Assembly: GCA_038216465.1 (NCBI GenBank)
Contig: JBBQQC010000001.1
Coordinates: 248,001-312,000, forward strand
Direction of reading: 5' to 3'
From: JACCZX01 sp038216465
GTDB taxonomy: Bacteria; Pseudomonadota; Gammaproteobacteria; Burkholderiales; Burkholderiaceae_F
DNA: 64,000 nt
In this document: positions 8,351-17,023 of the stretch, one piece after another
How positions within the stretch are numbered: position 1 is the first letter of the stretch
Layout of the letters: each line of letters opens with the position of its first letter
Notes under the pieces: model-generated
The model's database searches: none
Told to the model about the DNA's origin: nothing
Seen by the model: the letters and a program-made list of their open reading frames with translations, nothing else
Translations under genes and position numbers: made by a program

Positions 8351-9799
8351 TCAGCGGCGAATTTCAAAATAAGCGTCGAAAAGCAGCGGGTCGTCGAAAT
8401 GGCGTCGTCCGACGAACGCGGTCGCATGATGCCCCCACTGCCGCATCTGTCCAGCCGACTCTATTCCCATCGGCCAGAAAAACCACCGCTCTGCGCGCTC
8501 GCTGCCCGCGATCAGCCCGTCCTCCCGGTAAGCACTGCGCGTGCCACCGGCGCGGCGTTCGAGCGTCGTCAGCGTCCTTTCATCCTGCAGTCGGTAGGGC
8601 ACGCCGGTCGCCGCGCCGGCTGCGGGGCCGACCAGCACGCGCTGCAGATAGTGGGTCGATGATTCGATTCGTAACATGATGGACTCGCGTTGCCGGGGAG
8701 CCGATACGGTCTGCGCAACAAATAATGTTTCATCGAGAGTCGTCGGCAATTCGCGCGCGGTCACACTTCCGGTTGGGAAAAATAGGTGATAGCAACCGCA
8801 CGCATGAATGCTGTCGTAGACCAGCGCTTCACCCCGTGCGTCGAGTGTCACGCGCCACACCACGCCATCGAGCCGCCCTGCCAGCAGGTCGAAAGAACCG
8901 GCGGACGCCGGCGGACGCTCGCTGAACCAGAACGTGTAGACCAGCTGCGGATGAACCATGCCGCCGAGCAGCGTATGCGTTAGCCGCGTGTAGACGACCG
9001 GCGTGGCGGTGTCGACAATCACGTGGTTATTGGCATCGAGCGCCAGTGCACCAATCTGGTCGTAGCTACCGTCGACGTCGATGTCGAGCACCGGCGCATG
9101 TCGGGCAAACAGCACTGCCAGATCCGCGGCCGAGAACACTGGGACACCGAGCGCATCCTTGGCGGTCGCCGCGGACGGTGCCAAAGCGCTGGCAGCCGGA
9201 CCGTAACGGCGCAGCGTGCCACGGACGCGCAGCGCCTCGACCGCGGTCGCAAAGGTAGCACTCGTATCCGCGTGCCAACGGTCAATCCCTGCCGCAAACG
9301 GCAGGCGCGTGACTGGATACAGGCCGAGAGCTCGCAGGCCGATGCTGTAATCGTCGGGAACGCGAGCCGTCGCGCGCAGTCGCTCGAGTGCCGCCGCATC
9401 GGCAGTGGCCAGCAATGCGCGGCAACGCGTGAGGTCTTCGACGTTCAAATCGGCGTTCGCCAGTTCGGTGGCGCGCGCCGCCTCGTCCAGATGCTGCAGC
9501 CGGGAGCTCCACGCCTGCTGCTGCGCCGCGCCGGTGGCACGCGGCGCAAGCGCCGCGCTGAACCTGTCGATGCGCAGATACGGAAACCCGGCCACGCGGA
9601 GCGCTTCCGCGTCGCGCACGCCGAGTGTGTCGACACGCCGATCGACGTCGGCAAACAGCCGTGCGCAATAACCGACGTCGTCTTCGCGCTGCAGACTCTG
9701 CACAATCGGCTCTGCGGCGTACGGATCGACGCTGGCACAACCGGCCAACGCGAGTAGCGGCAGAACAACGTGCGCGGTGCGAACCAGTGCGCTTGTCAT
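8351..9799 (-). CDS. Hypothetical lipoprotein, 482 aa
   Basis: I do not recognise a family. Residues 1-22 form a lipoprotein signal with lipobox LALAGC, so the mature protein is expected to be membrane-anchored in the envelope. The body is soluble, without further membrane spans. Motifs worth noting are DIDVDGSYDQIGAL, HACGCYHLFFPTG and WFFWPMGIES. It sits 10 bases after the SRPBCC gene and 13 bases before the YbhP-like gene, so it is almost certainly co-transcribed with envelope-lipid genes. Confidence 0.8.
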   Translation of the reverse strand: MTSALVRTAHVVLPLLALAGCASVDPYAAEPIVQSLQREDDVGYCARLFADVDRRVDTLGVRDAEALRVAGFPYLRIDRFSAALAPRATGAAQQQAWSSRLQHLDEAARATELANADLNVEDLTRCRALLATADAAALERLRATARVPDDYSIGLRALGLYPVTRLPFAAGIDRWHADTSATFATAVEALRVRGTLRRYGPAASALAPSAATAKDALGVPVFSAADLAVLFARHAPVLDIDVDGSYDQIGALALDANNHVIVDTATPVVYTRLTHTLLGGMVHPQLVYTFWFSERPPASAGSFDLLAGRLDGVVWRVTLDARGEALVYDSIHACGCYHLFFPTGSVTARELPTTLDETLFVAQTVSAPRQRESIMLRIESSTHYLQRVLVGPAAGAATGVPYRLQDERTLTTLERRAGGTRSAYREDGLIAGSERAERWFFWPMGIESAGQMRQWGHHATAFVGRRHFDDPLLFDAYFEIRR

Positions 9800-9809
9800 T
9801 GCCTGCGTC

Positions 9810-10469
9810 TCATCGAGACTTCTCTATCGACGCGCGGCCGGTTTGCCGGCGCACCATCTCGCGCACCAGCGCCTCGAACTGCAAGCGCACCGTCTTGGTC
9901 ACCATCGCGGTGCCGAATAAGCCGCCGATGATCGGCGGCAGCGGCTCGGCAAGCTCGAAACGAGCTTCGTATTCCATCCGCACACCGGCGCGCCGTGCGA
10001 GCGTGATCACAGTCAGATCACAGCTGCCGGAAAAGGCGCGCAACGTCTGCGGCGCACCGTCGACTGTGCCTGCCTCCGAGCGCGCAACGATGCGCTCATA
10101 GGGGTGTTGCACCACGCCAAGCCGCACGCGCACCGGAATGTCGAAAAAGAAAAGTGGAAAGCGACCAGTGTGCTCGACCGCCAGGCGCGTGGCATTTCGC
10201 GCGACTACTTTCGAGCGCTTGATATTCGGCAGAAAGTCGTGCATGTGTTCATAGTCGTTGATCGTATCCCACGCGACGCGTGGATCAACCGCAACGCTGG
10301 CGCGCGCCCTGACGTAGAACGTATCGCCGTCGCGCTCGACCGTAACGGTGGTCACCGGCTGCGCATTGCCTTCGCCCGGCAGGCCCAGCAGAATACTAAG
10401 CGCGGCGATCCGCTTCCAACCTCGCCAGCCGTCGAATTGCCTCAGCGTTGGACCACGAGAAGCACGCAT
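9810..10469 (-). CDS. Secreted SRPBCC-fold (START/polyketide cyclase-like) protein
   Basis: About 219 residues with a signal peptide-like segment (ALSILLGLPGEGNAQ) and then a lipid-binding-type SRPBCC domain: VRARASVAVDPRVAWDTINDYEHM resembles the start of coenzyme-Q-binding/cyclase proteins. Such domains bind hydrophobic ligands. The open frame extends far upstream over nudB in another frame; I placed the start at the ATG at 10469, overlapping the nudB 3' end by 74 bases, because it gives a sensible signal peptide. The start is uncertain. It lies between nudB and a lipoprotein gene. Confidence 0.75.
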   Translation of the reverse strand: MRASRGPTLRQFDGWRGWKRIAALSILLGLPGEGNAQPVTTVTVERDGDTFYVRARASVAVDPRVAWDTINDYEHMHDFLPNIKRSKVVARNATRLAVEHTGRFPLFFFDIPVRVRLGVVQHPYERIVARSEAGTVDGAPQTLRAFSGSCDLTVITLARRAGVRMEYEARFELAEPLPPIIGGLFGTAMVTKTVRLQFEALVREMVRRQTGRASIEKSR

Positions 10470-10845
10470 CGGCGGCGGCGCGCCAGCCGAGCCATCGATG
10501 ACCGACGTGTTCACGCGGATCGAGTTGCGGCTCGATGCGGCGCGGCAGGCAAGCGCCAAAAACATGCTCCGTATTATGCGTAACACCCGCCGCATAACGG
10601 TGAAGCCACTGCGCGTAAATGGCGAAGCGATGGCTAACCTTCCAGTCGTGGATCTGTTCGATCGGGGCATTAATCCCGGTTTCTTCGGCAAGCTCACGCA
10701 CACACGTGGTTCGCAGCGGCTCGTCGACGGTCGCCCTGCTGCCGGTAACCGACTGCCAGAACCCCGGGTGATCAGCACGCTCGATGATCAGCACGTCGAG
10801 CGCCGGCGTGTACACCACCAGCAGCACCGACTCCGGAATTTTCAT
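10396..10845 (-). CDS. nudB: Dihydroneopterin triphosphate diphosphatase (Nudix)
   Basis: A 149-residue Nudix hydrolase. The Nudix box is GSRATVDE then RELAEETGI (residues 35-58). It removes pyrophosphate from dihydroneopterin triphosphate, an early step of folate synthesis. Gene order supports the assignment: nudB directly follows aspS in many betaproteobacteria, and here its ATG overlaps the aspS stop (ATGA at 10842-10845). Confidence 0.88.
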   Translation of the reverse strand: MKIPESVLLVVYTPALDVLIIERADHPGFWQSVTGSRATVDEPLRTTCVRELAEETGINAPIEQIHDWKVSHRFAIYAQWLHRYAAGVTHNTEHVFGACLPRRIEPQLDPREHVGHRWLGWRAAADACFSWSNAEAIRRLARLEADRRA

Positions 10846-12683
10846 CCGGCGAAATGGGAGCGGTTCGGTGACCTCGGTTCAGGCGGCTTTGCATCACTGC
10901 GCACGCGAATGTGCAACTCGCGCAGCTGCTTTTCGTCGACCGCGCTCGGCGCCTGCGTCAGCAGATCCTGCGCACGCTGCGTTTTTGGAAATGCGATCAC
11001 ATCGCGGATCGATTCGGCGCCGGCCATCAACGCGACGATGCGGTCGAGCCCGAACGCAATGCCGCCGTGCGGTGGCGCGCCGTACTGCAACGCGTCGAGC
11101 AGGAAGCCGAACTTGGCCCCCGCTTCCTCCGCGCCGATCTTCAGCGCCCGAAAGACCTTGCTCTGAACTTCTTCGCGGTGAATCCGGATTGAACCGCCCC
11201 CCATTTCCCAGCCGTTAAGCACAAGGTCGTAGGCTTTCGCGATCGCCTGCGCGGGATCGGTTGCCAGGTGATCCTCGTGCCCGTCCTTCGGGCTCGTAAA
11301 AGGATGATGCGCGGCAACGTAGCGCTGCGCTTCTTCATCGAACTCGAACATCGGGAAGTCGACCACCCACAACGGCTGCCAGCCGTCGTGCGACAACACA
11401 TGGGCGCGGCCGAACTCGCTGTGTCCGATCTTGGTGCGCAGCGCGCCGAGCGCGTCATAGACGATCTTTGCGCGGTCGGCACCAAAGAAAATCAGGTCGC
11501 CATCAAGCGCGCCGGTGCGCGCGATGGTCGCCGCGAGCGCGGCGTCGTGTAGGTTCTTGATGATCGGGCTCTGCAGTCCCGCACGGCCCTGCGCGGCCTG
11601 ATTGACCTTGATGTAAGCAAGTCCCTTGGCGCCGTAGATCTTGACGAAGTCGGTGTAGCCGTCGATCTCCGCGCGCGGCAGCTCACCGCCGCCCGGGATG
11701 CGCAGCCCGAAGACCTTGCCATCCTTCATCTCGGTGGCCGTCTTGAAGACCTTGAACTCGACGTCTCGCATCACGTCGGTCAGATCGGTCAACTGCATGC
11801 CGATGCGCAGATCGGGCTTGTCGGAGCCATAGAGCCGCATCGCGTCGGCATGCGTCATTACCGGAAAAGGCTGCGGCAGCTTGACCGCGAGCACCTCTTC
11901 GAACACAACGCGGATCATCTGCTCCATCATTGCGCGAATTTCGGTTTCGTCCAGAAACGATGTCTCGATATCGATCTGCGTGAACTCGGGCTGGCGGTCG
12001 GCGCGCAAGTCCTCGTCGCGAAAGCACTTGACGATCTGGTAGTAGCGGTCGAATCCCGCCACCATCAACAGCTGCTTGAAAAGCTGCGGCGACTGCGGAA
12101 GTGCGAAAAAAGATCCCGGATGCACGCGCGACGGCACCAGGTAGTCGCGCGCGCCTTCAGGCGTGCTGCGAGTCAACATCGGCGTTTCGATATCAATGAA
12201 GCCGGCTGCGTCCAGGTACTTGCGCACCGCCATCGTTACCCGATAGCGAAGCATCATGTTTTTCTGCATTGCCGGCCGCCGCAAGTCGAGCACGCGGTGC
12301 GTCAGCCGAGTCGTCTCCGACAGGTTGTCGTCGTCAATCTGGAACGGAATCGGCACCGAGGGGTTCAGGATCGTCAGCTGCTGACACAGCACTTCTATCT
12401 GGCCCGACGTGAGCGCAGCGTTCACCGTGCCTTCGGGCCTGCGACGGACCGTGCCAACGATCTGCAGGCAATATTCGCTGCGCACTTTCTCGGCCACGGC
12501 GAACACGTCAGCGCGGTCGGGATCGCAGACGACTTGCACCAGACCTTCGCGATCTCGCAGATCGATAAAAATAACGCCGCCGTGATCACGGCGCCGATGC
12601 ACCCAGCCAAACAGGGTGACACTCTGGCCGATGAACTTTGCGTCCACCTGACCCGCGTACTCGGTTCGTTTAGTCATGTTCAT
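10842..12683 (-). CDS. aspS: Aspartyl-tRNA synthetase
   Basis: About 613 residues with the bacterial class II layout: an N-terminal OB fold binding the anticodon (VTLFGWVHRRRDHGG), motif 2 (CFRDEDLRADRQPEF), a GAD insertion domain and motif 3 (GIAFGLDRIV). It charges tRNA-Asp, and possibly tRNA-Asn if the organism uses the indirect route. Two ATGs six bases apart (12683 and 12677) are possible starts. A 7-bp hairpin (12740-12757) lies in the leader. It is the third gene of the fmdB-DUF502-aspS run. Confidence 0.95.
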   Translation of the reverse strand: MNMTKRTEYAGQVDAKFIGQSVTLFGWVHRRRDHGGVIFIDLRDREGLVQVVCDPDRADVFAVAEKVRSEYCLQIVGTVRRRPEGTVNAALTSGQIEVLCQQLTILNPSVPIPFQIDDDNLSETTRLTHRVLDLRRPAMQKNMMLRYRVTMAVRKYLDAAGFIDIETPMLTRSTPEGARDYLVPSRVHPGSFFALPQSPQLFKQLLMVAGFDRYYQIVKCFRDEDLRADRQPEFTQIDIETSFLDETEIRAMMEQMIRVVFEEVLAVKLPQPFPVMTHADAMRLYGSDKPDLRIGMQLTDLTDVMRDVEFKVFKTATEMKDGKVFGLRIPGGGELPRAEIDGYTDFVKIYGAKGLAYIKVNQAAQGRAGLQSPIIKNLHDAALAATIARTGALDGDLIFFGADRAKIVYDALGALRTKIGHSEFGRAHVLSHDGWQPLWVVDFPMFEFDEEAQRYVAAHHPFTSPKDGHEDHLATDPAQAIAKAYDLVLNGWEMGGGSIRIHREEVQSKVFRALKIGAEEAGAKFGFLLDALQYGAPPHGGIAFGLDRIVALMAGAESIRDVIAFPKTQRAQDLLTQAPSAVDEKQLRELHIRVRSDAKPPEPRSPNRSHFAG

Positions 12684-12739
12684 GGAAGCCGGCCCGCTTC
12701 GCGTCCGGCAACTTGAGTTAATGGGTTTACAGCGGTATG

Positions 12740-12757
12740 GCGTGCGGGATCGCACGC
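12740..12757 (-). other. Hairpin in the aspS leader
   Basis: A perfect 7-base inverted repeat (GCGTGCG, loop GGAT, CGCACGC) in the 165-base gap between DUF502 and aspS. It has no T-run, so it is not a canonical terminator. It could be a partial terminator or a transcript-stability element. Confidence 0.35.
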
Positions 12758-12848
12758 GGGCCGAACGGTCGCCAGCCGTCCGACCCTAGCGGTTTCGATT
12801 CGACGTGACGGCCGGCGCGGAACGGAATTTTGTCGTCATAGCGGCAGC

Positions 12849-13517
12849 TTAATCAAGATGACCGATTGTCTCAACCGGAGCAGCGGGCGCGGCGGCGGTC
12901 AGCGCCGAGCGCTGGCTGCGGCCATTGATGCGTGGCGGAACGACGCCCAGCGAAATGTGGAATTTCAACGCGTCATCGACACTGATATCGACTTCGCGCA
13001 CGTCCTGCGGGCGGACGACCAGCACGTAACCCGAGGTCGGGTTCGGCGCAGTGGGGACATAGACGGTGATCGCGTCAGGTGCGGTGGCCGCGGCGATCGT
13101 GGCACCGGGAGCGCCGACTACAAAGCCCAGCGTCCATTGGCCCGGCTGTGGAAATTCAATCATTACGACTTTGCGAAACGACTGCCCGCGCGTCGCCAGC
13201 AACGTATCTGAAATCTGCTTCACGCTCGAATAAATCGAGCGCACGATCGGAATGCGGTTTAGCAGCCCGTGCCACCAGCGCAGCAACCGTTCGCCAATGA
13301 TATTGGCCGCAAGAACACCGGTCAGCAGCACGATCAGCAACGACAACACCAGTCCGATGCCGGGGATATGAAACGGGAGCAGCGCATCCGGGCGCCAGCT
13401 CGTTGGCAGCAACAGCAGCGTCTGATCCATCGTGCTGACGATCAGATCGAGCACCCAGAAGGTGATCGCCAACGGGATCCAGACCAGCAATCCCGCGATT
13501 AGATATCTGCGGAACAT
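12849..13517 (-). CDS. DUF502 membrane protein
   Basis: A 222-residue protein with two N-terminal membrane spans (YLIAGLLVWIPLAITFWVLD and around residues 52-75), followed by a soluble C-terminal part typical of DUF502 (NRIPIVRSIYSSVKQ, GFVVGAPG, YVLVVRPQDV). The function is unknown. It lies between fmdB (3-base gap) and aspS, the standard betaproteobacterial arrangement, and should be co-transcribed with both. Confidence 0.9.
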   Translation of the reverse strand: MFRRYLIAGLLVWIPLAITFWVLDLIVSTMDQTLLLLPTSWRPDALLPFHIPGIGLVLSLLIVLLTGVLAANIIGERLLRWWHGLLNRIPIVRSIYSSVKQISDTLLATRGQSFRKVVMIEFPQPGQWTLGFVVGAPGATIAAATAPDAITVYVPTAPNPTSGYVLVVRPQDVREVDISVDDALKFHISLGVVPPRINGRSQRSALTAAAPAAPVETIGHLD

Positions 13518-13520
13518 GCG

Positions 13521-13952
13521 TCAGCTCGTCCCCGAAGAACCGGTCTTAGGCGGTGAAGACGCTGGCGTGGCCGGCTTACTCGCAGGTTCGGATTTCGATT
13601 CTGTCTTGGCGTCCGACTTCCCTGCGCCTTTCGAATCCGCACTCTCGGTCTTCGTGTCGGTCTTCGTATCGGACTTCGGGTCGGACTTCGGGTCGGACTT
13701 TGACTCCGAAGCCTGATCGGTCGGCGCCTTCTCGTCCGGCTTGGCAGATTCCTTTTTCTTGCCCGCACCTTGGTCGCGAAAATCAGTGACGTACCAACCG
13801 CCGCCCTTCAAGTGAAATCCGGCGGCGGTGACTTGCTTGACGAGCGCGGGCTTGCCGCAGTTGGGGCACTCGGTCAACGGCGGATCAGACACTTTCCGGA
13901 TCACTTCCAGTTCGTGACTGCACTCCGCACACTTGTATGCATAAATCGGCAT
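13521..13952 (-). CDS. FmdB-family zinc ribbon protein with charged repeat tail
   Basis: A 143-residue protein. Residues 1-42 form the FmdB zinc ribbon with Cys pairs CAEC and CPNC. The middle part (GFHLKGGGWYVTDF) is the conserved FmdB/CxxC_CxxC_SSSS signature. From about residue 65 it becomes a low-complexity tail of Lys, Ser, Asp and Thr (KSDPKSDPKSDTKTDTK) encoded by a 12-base tandem repeat. FmdB proteins are putative regulators of unclear function. The start at 13952 gives the family N-terminus MPIYAYKC. Confidence 0.9.
   Translation of the reverse strand: MPIYAYKCAECSHELEVIRKVSDPPLTECPNCGKPALVKQVTAAGFHLKGGGWYVTDFRDQGAGKKKESAKPDEKAPTDQASESKSDPKSDPKSDTKTDTKTESADSKGAGKSDAKTESKSEPASKPATPASSPPKTGSSGTS
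13645..13707. repeat. 12-base tandem repeat within the fmdB tail
   Basis: About five imperfect copies of a 12-base unit (plus strand GTCGGACTTCGG and variants) encode the KSDP/KTDT repeats of the FmdB tail. Copy number could vary between strains by slippage without shifting the frame. Confidence 0.7.
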
Positions 13953-14040
13953 TACGCTCTCAGAAGACAAAAAACGCGCAATTGTAGGGCTTGGACATTT
14001 ACCGCGCGCTGATTCAGACTGACCGAGGAGGAGGACCAAG

Positions 14041-15429
14041 ATGCCACGCAGTAAGACGCCGCCAACGTCCGATGAATACGCGTTAAGCGATCCGTTTACG
14101 GCGGCGCACGCCTCTGCATCGGGCAAGGTCAAGGTCGCGGTGACCGATATCGATGGCGTTCTACGGGGCAAGTACCTGCACAAGGACAAGTTTTCATCAG
14201 CCGTCGACGGCGGGTTCGGTTTCTGCAATGTCGTTTTGGGTTGGGACATGACCGACAGTGTCTACGACAACGCGCACGTGATCGGCTGGCAACACGGCTT
14301 TCCGGATGTGATGGTGCAGCTTGACCTGACCACCGGGCGCAACGTGCCGTGGGATGACGATGTGCCGTTCTTCCTCGGCGATTTCATCAACGCCGATGGC
14401 TCACCGTTTCCGATTTGCCCGCGGCAATTGCTGAAAACAGTTATCAAGCGAGCCGAGAAGCTCGGCGTGCAGCCGATGTGCGGTCTCGAGTTCGAGTGGT
14501 TCAATTTCGCCGAAACACCACAGAGCTGGGCCGCCAAAAAAGGCGTTGATCCGACGCCGCTGACACCCGGCATGTTCGGCTATTCGCTGTTGCGATCGAA
14601 CGCGAATCGTGAGTATTTCAATGCGCTGATGGACCAGTTCCTGTTGTTTCGTGTCCCGATTGAAGGGTTGCACACCGAAACCGGGCCAGGCGTGTACGAA
14701 GCCGCGATTCAATTCTCGGACGCACTCGAATGCGCCGATCGTGGCGTGCTGTTCAAGAGCGGCGCGAAGGAGATCGGCGCCAGCTACGGAATCACGCCAA
14801 GCTTCATGGCCAAATGGAGTGCGCAGTACCCGGGCTGCAGTGGCCACGTGCATCAGTCGCTGACCGACGGCAAGAAAAACTTGTTCTTCGATGCCAAGGG
14901 CCGCTCCGGCATGAGCAAGCTTTTCGAAAGTTATCTCGCCGGCCAGATTGCAGTGCTGATGGAATTCGCGCCAATGTTCTGGCCTACGGTGAACAGCTAT
15001 AAGCGACTGGTCGACGGCTTCTGGGCGCCGGTCAAGCCCACGTGGGCAGTCGACAACCGCACCGCGAGCTTTCGCGTCATTCCCGGCTCACCGAAGAGCA
15101 CGCGGCTTGAAACGCGTTGTCCTGGCTCCGACATCAATCCCTATCTCGCAGTAGCTGCGCTGCTGGCGGCCGGCCTGCACGGTATCGAAAAGAAGATGAA
15201 GCTAACCGCGCCGCCGATCACCGGCACCAATCAAGGCGCCGAAAACATTCCGCGCGCACCGCGGTCGCTGAAGGAAACCACGGAGATTTTTCGGCGCAGC
15301 GCTACCGCTCGCGATTGGTTCGGCGATACTTTCGTGGATCATTTCGCCGCGACGCGCGATTGGGAATGGCGTCAATGGCAGGATGCGGTGACGGACTGGG
15401 AACTGAAGCGGTACTTCGAAGTAATTTGA
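14041..15429 (+). CDS. Glutamine synthetase-like gamma-glutamyl ligase
   Basis: A 462-residue class I GS-fold protein. Catalytic signatures are seen in order: GLEFEWFNF (metal Glu), ETGPGVYEAA, GCSGHVHQSL (ATP/metal His), a Lys/Asn/Arg block around NRTASFRVI, and RLETRCPGSDINPYLA. It lacks the C-terminal adenylylation loop of GlnA and is closer to ligases that gamma-glutamylate amines. The substrate cannot be read from sequence. A strong ribosome site (GAGGAGGAGGA) precedes the ATG. It heads an operon with a RuBisCO-like protein 4 bases downstream and a cupin. A gamma-glutamyl hydrolase and oxidising enzymes lie 17 kb away. Confidence 0.85.
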   Translation: MPRSKTPPTSDEYALSDPFTAAHASASGKVKVAVTDIDGVLRGKYLHKDKFSSAVDGGFGFCNVVLGWDMTDSVYDNAHVIGWQHGFPDVMVQLDLTTGRNVPWDDDVPFFLGDFINADGSPFPICPRQLLKTVIKRAEKLGVQPMCGLEFEWFNFAETPQSWAAKKGVDPTPLTPGMFGYSLLRSNANREYFNALMDQFLLFRVPIEGLHTETGPGVYEAAIQFSDALECADRGVLFKSGAKEIGASYGITPSFMAKWSAQYPGCSGHVHQSLTDGKKNLFFDAKGRSGMSKLFESYLAGQIAVLMEFAPMFWPTVNSYKRLVDGFWAPVKPTWAVDNRTASFRVIPGSPKSTRLETRCPGSDINPYLAVAALLAAGLHGIEKKMKLTAPPITGTNQGAENIPRAPRSLKETTEIFRRSATARDWFGDTFVDHFAATRDWEWRQWQDAVTDWELKRYFEVI

Positions 15430-15433
15430 CTAA

Positions 15434-16552
15434 ATGACCGATCCACTTCGCATCAGCGCCACCTACCGCCTGCGCGTGCCTGCGCACGAGGCCTCGCAGC
15501 GCGCGCAACAGCTCGCGCTCGAGCAGAGCATCGAGATGCTCGCCACCTCCGTTACCGAAGAGCGGGTGCTCGACACGATGGTCGCGCGCGTCGACGAGAT
15601 CGGCACCGATGGCAACGGCATCCCCACCGCACGCCTGGCACTGAGCTCGGAGACTGTGGGCGACGACGCCGGCCAGTTCATGAATATGCTGTTCGGAAAT
15701 TGTTCGATGCAGCCTGACATCGAGCTGATCGATGTCGAAATGCCGGCGCCACTCGCCGCCGTGTGGGGCGGGCCGAATCAAGGCATCGCCGGAATGCGGA
15801 GACACACCGGCGCGTTCGAGCGTCCTTTGACCTGTACCGCGCTGAAACCGATCGGATCGACCACCGAAGCGCTGGCGCACATGTGCAGCGTCTTCACCCG
15901 CGCGGGGATCGATGTGATCAAGGATGACCATGGGTGGGCCAATCAGCGCGTTGCGCCCTACGCAGATCGCGTGCGCGCCTGCCAGCACGCCGTTGCCGAG
16001 GGCAACGCCGCACGCCGCGGTGGCAAGACGATCTACGCGCCGAGTCTGTATGGCCACTTCGACCAAATGCGCGGGCAGATCGAGCTGGCGCGCGGCGAGG
16101 GCGTGCGGATGCTATTGATCGCGCCGATGGTATGCGGCGTTGCCACCTTGGTTGCTCTGAAGCGAGAGTTCGAGGACATGATGTTCATGGCCCACCCTTC
16201 GCTGAGCGGCCTTCGCATTGCGCCTCAGGTCCTGCTGGGAAAGTTGTTCCGCCTGTTTGGTGCCGACGCGGTGGTTTTTCCGAATCACGGCGGCCGGTTT
16301 TCATACTCGCGCGAGTCGTGCCAGGCAATTGCTCGCTACAACACGGAGCCTTGGCACGGTCTGCACGCGGCGATGCCGACGCCGGCCGGAGGCATGAGCG
16401 TCGAGCGCGCCGCTGAAATGGTGGCCGAATACGGGCGCGACTCGATGCTGCTGATCGGGGGCGCGTTACTGGCGGCACGCGAACAGCTTGGCGCGCGCAG
16501 TACCGAGTTTGTCCACGCCGTTTCCGCGGCAGCCGACGCGGTGGCCGCATGA
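15434..16552 (+). CDS. Form IV RuBisCO-like protein
   Basis: A 372-residue RuBisCO large-chain homologue, shorter than true RuBisCO (about 470). Visible landmarks are FGNCSMQ (the Asn of the active site), TALKPIG (Lys 175 equivalent, while Lys 177 is Ile), and IKDDHGW, which keeps the carbamylated Lys and Asp but has His where catalytic RuBisCO has Glu 204. It therefore should not fix CO2. RuBisCO-like proteins of this size isomerise 5-methylthioribulose-1-phosphate or act on related sugar phosphates. A cupin overlapping its stop (ATGA) recalls the Rhodospirillum rubrum MTA-isoprenoid shunt, where a cupin takes the next step. Confidence 0.85.
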   Translation: MTDPLRISATYRLRVPAHEASQRAQQLALEQSIEMLATSVTEERVLDTMVARVDEIGTDGNGIPTARLALSSETVGDDAGQFMNMLFGNCSMQPDIELIDVEMPAPLAAVWGGPNQGIAGMRRHTGAFERPLTCTALKPIGSTTEALAHMCSVFTRAGIDVIKDDHGWANQRVAPYADRVRACQHAVAEGNAARRGGKTIYAPSLYGHFDQMRGQIELARGEGVRMLLIAPMVCGVATLVALKREFEDMMFMAHPSLSGLRIAPQVLLGKLFRLFGADAVVFPNHGGRFSYSRESCQAIARYNTEPWHGLHAAMPTPAGGMSVERAAEMVAEYGRDSMLLIGGALLAAREQLGARSTEFVHAVSAAADAVAA

Positions 16553-16974
16553 GCACAATCCGCAGACTCGTTGGCGATCCATCGGGACAGTTTGGCTGGC
16601 AGAACGTCGATCGCCTTCAGTACAAGGCCGAGGGTAGCGCTCCCTTCAAAGACCTCACGCGACAGGTGCTGTTCTCACAAGCCGACCAGGGGTGCGAACT
16701 GCGCTATTTCGAGATTGCGCCGGGTGGCTATTCCACGCTTGAGCAGCACCAACACACACACGCTGTGCTGATCCTGCGCGGCCGCGGCACGGTGCGCATT
16801 GGCACCGAGGTGCAGCCGATCGCGGAACACGATCTGGTGACGATCGATCCACTGACGTGGCACCAGTTTCACGCCGCTGCCGACAATGCACTCGGCTTTC
16901 TTTGCCTCGTCAGCAAGGAACGCGACAAGCCGAAGCTGCCAACGGCCGAGCAGCTCGACCAGTTGCAGCGCTAG
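16549..16974 (+). CDS. Cupin, possible methylthioxylulose 5-phosphate sulfurylase
   Basis: A 141-residue single-domain cupin with the metal motif HQHTHAVLILRGRG (His residues around 64-70) and a second motif TWHQF near residue 103. Its ATG overlaps the RuBisCO-like stop by four bases, so the two are translationally coupled. In R. rubrum a small cupin encoded near the RuBisCO-like gene converts 1-methylthioxylulose 5-phosphate to 1-deoxyxylulose 5-phosphate and methanethiol. The same role is inferred from context, not shown. Confidence 0.72.
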   Translation: MSTIRRLVGDPSGQFGWQNVDRLQYKAEGSAPFKDLTRQVLFSQADQGCELRYFEIAPGGYSTLEQHQHTHAVLILRGRGTVRIGTEVQPIAEHDLVTIDPLTWHQFHAAADNALGFLCLVSKERDKPKLPTAEQLDQLQR

Positions 16975-17023
16975 CGTGCAATGCACCCACTAGCCGCACG
17001 CTTCTTGCTTGGCTCCTTTTCAC

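Noticed and set aside
7462..8679. Plus-strand open frame of 405 codons opposite the YbhP-like gene
   Set aside because: Antisense to a conserved EEP hydrolase; composition is His/Val/Arg-rich without domains.
10470..10778. Upstream extension of the SRPBCC gene across nudB
   Set aside because: The extra part lies in another frame over the conserved nudB gene and would displace the signal peptide.
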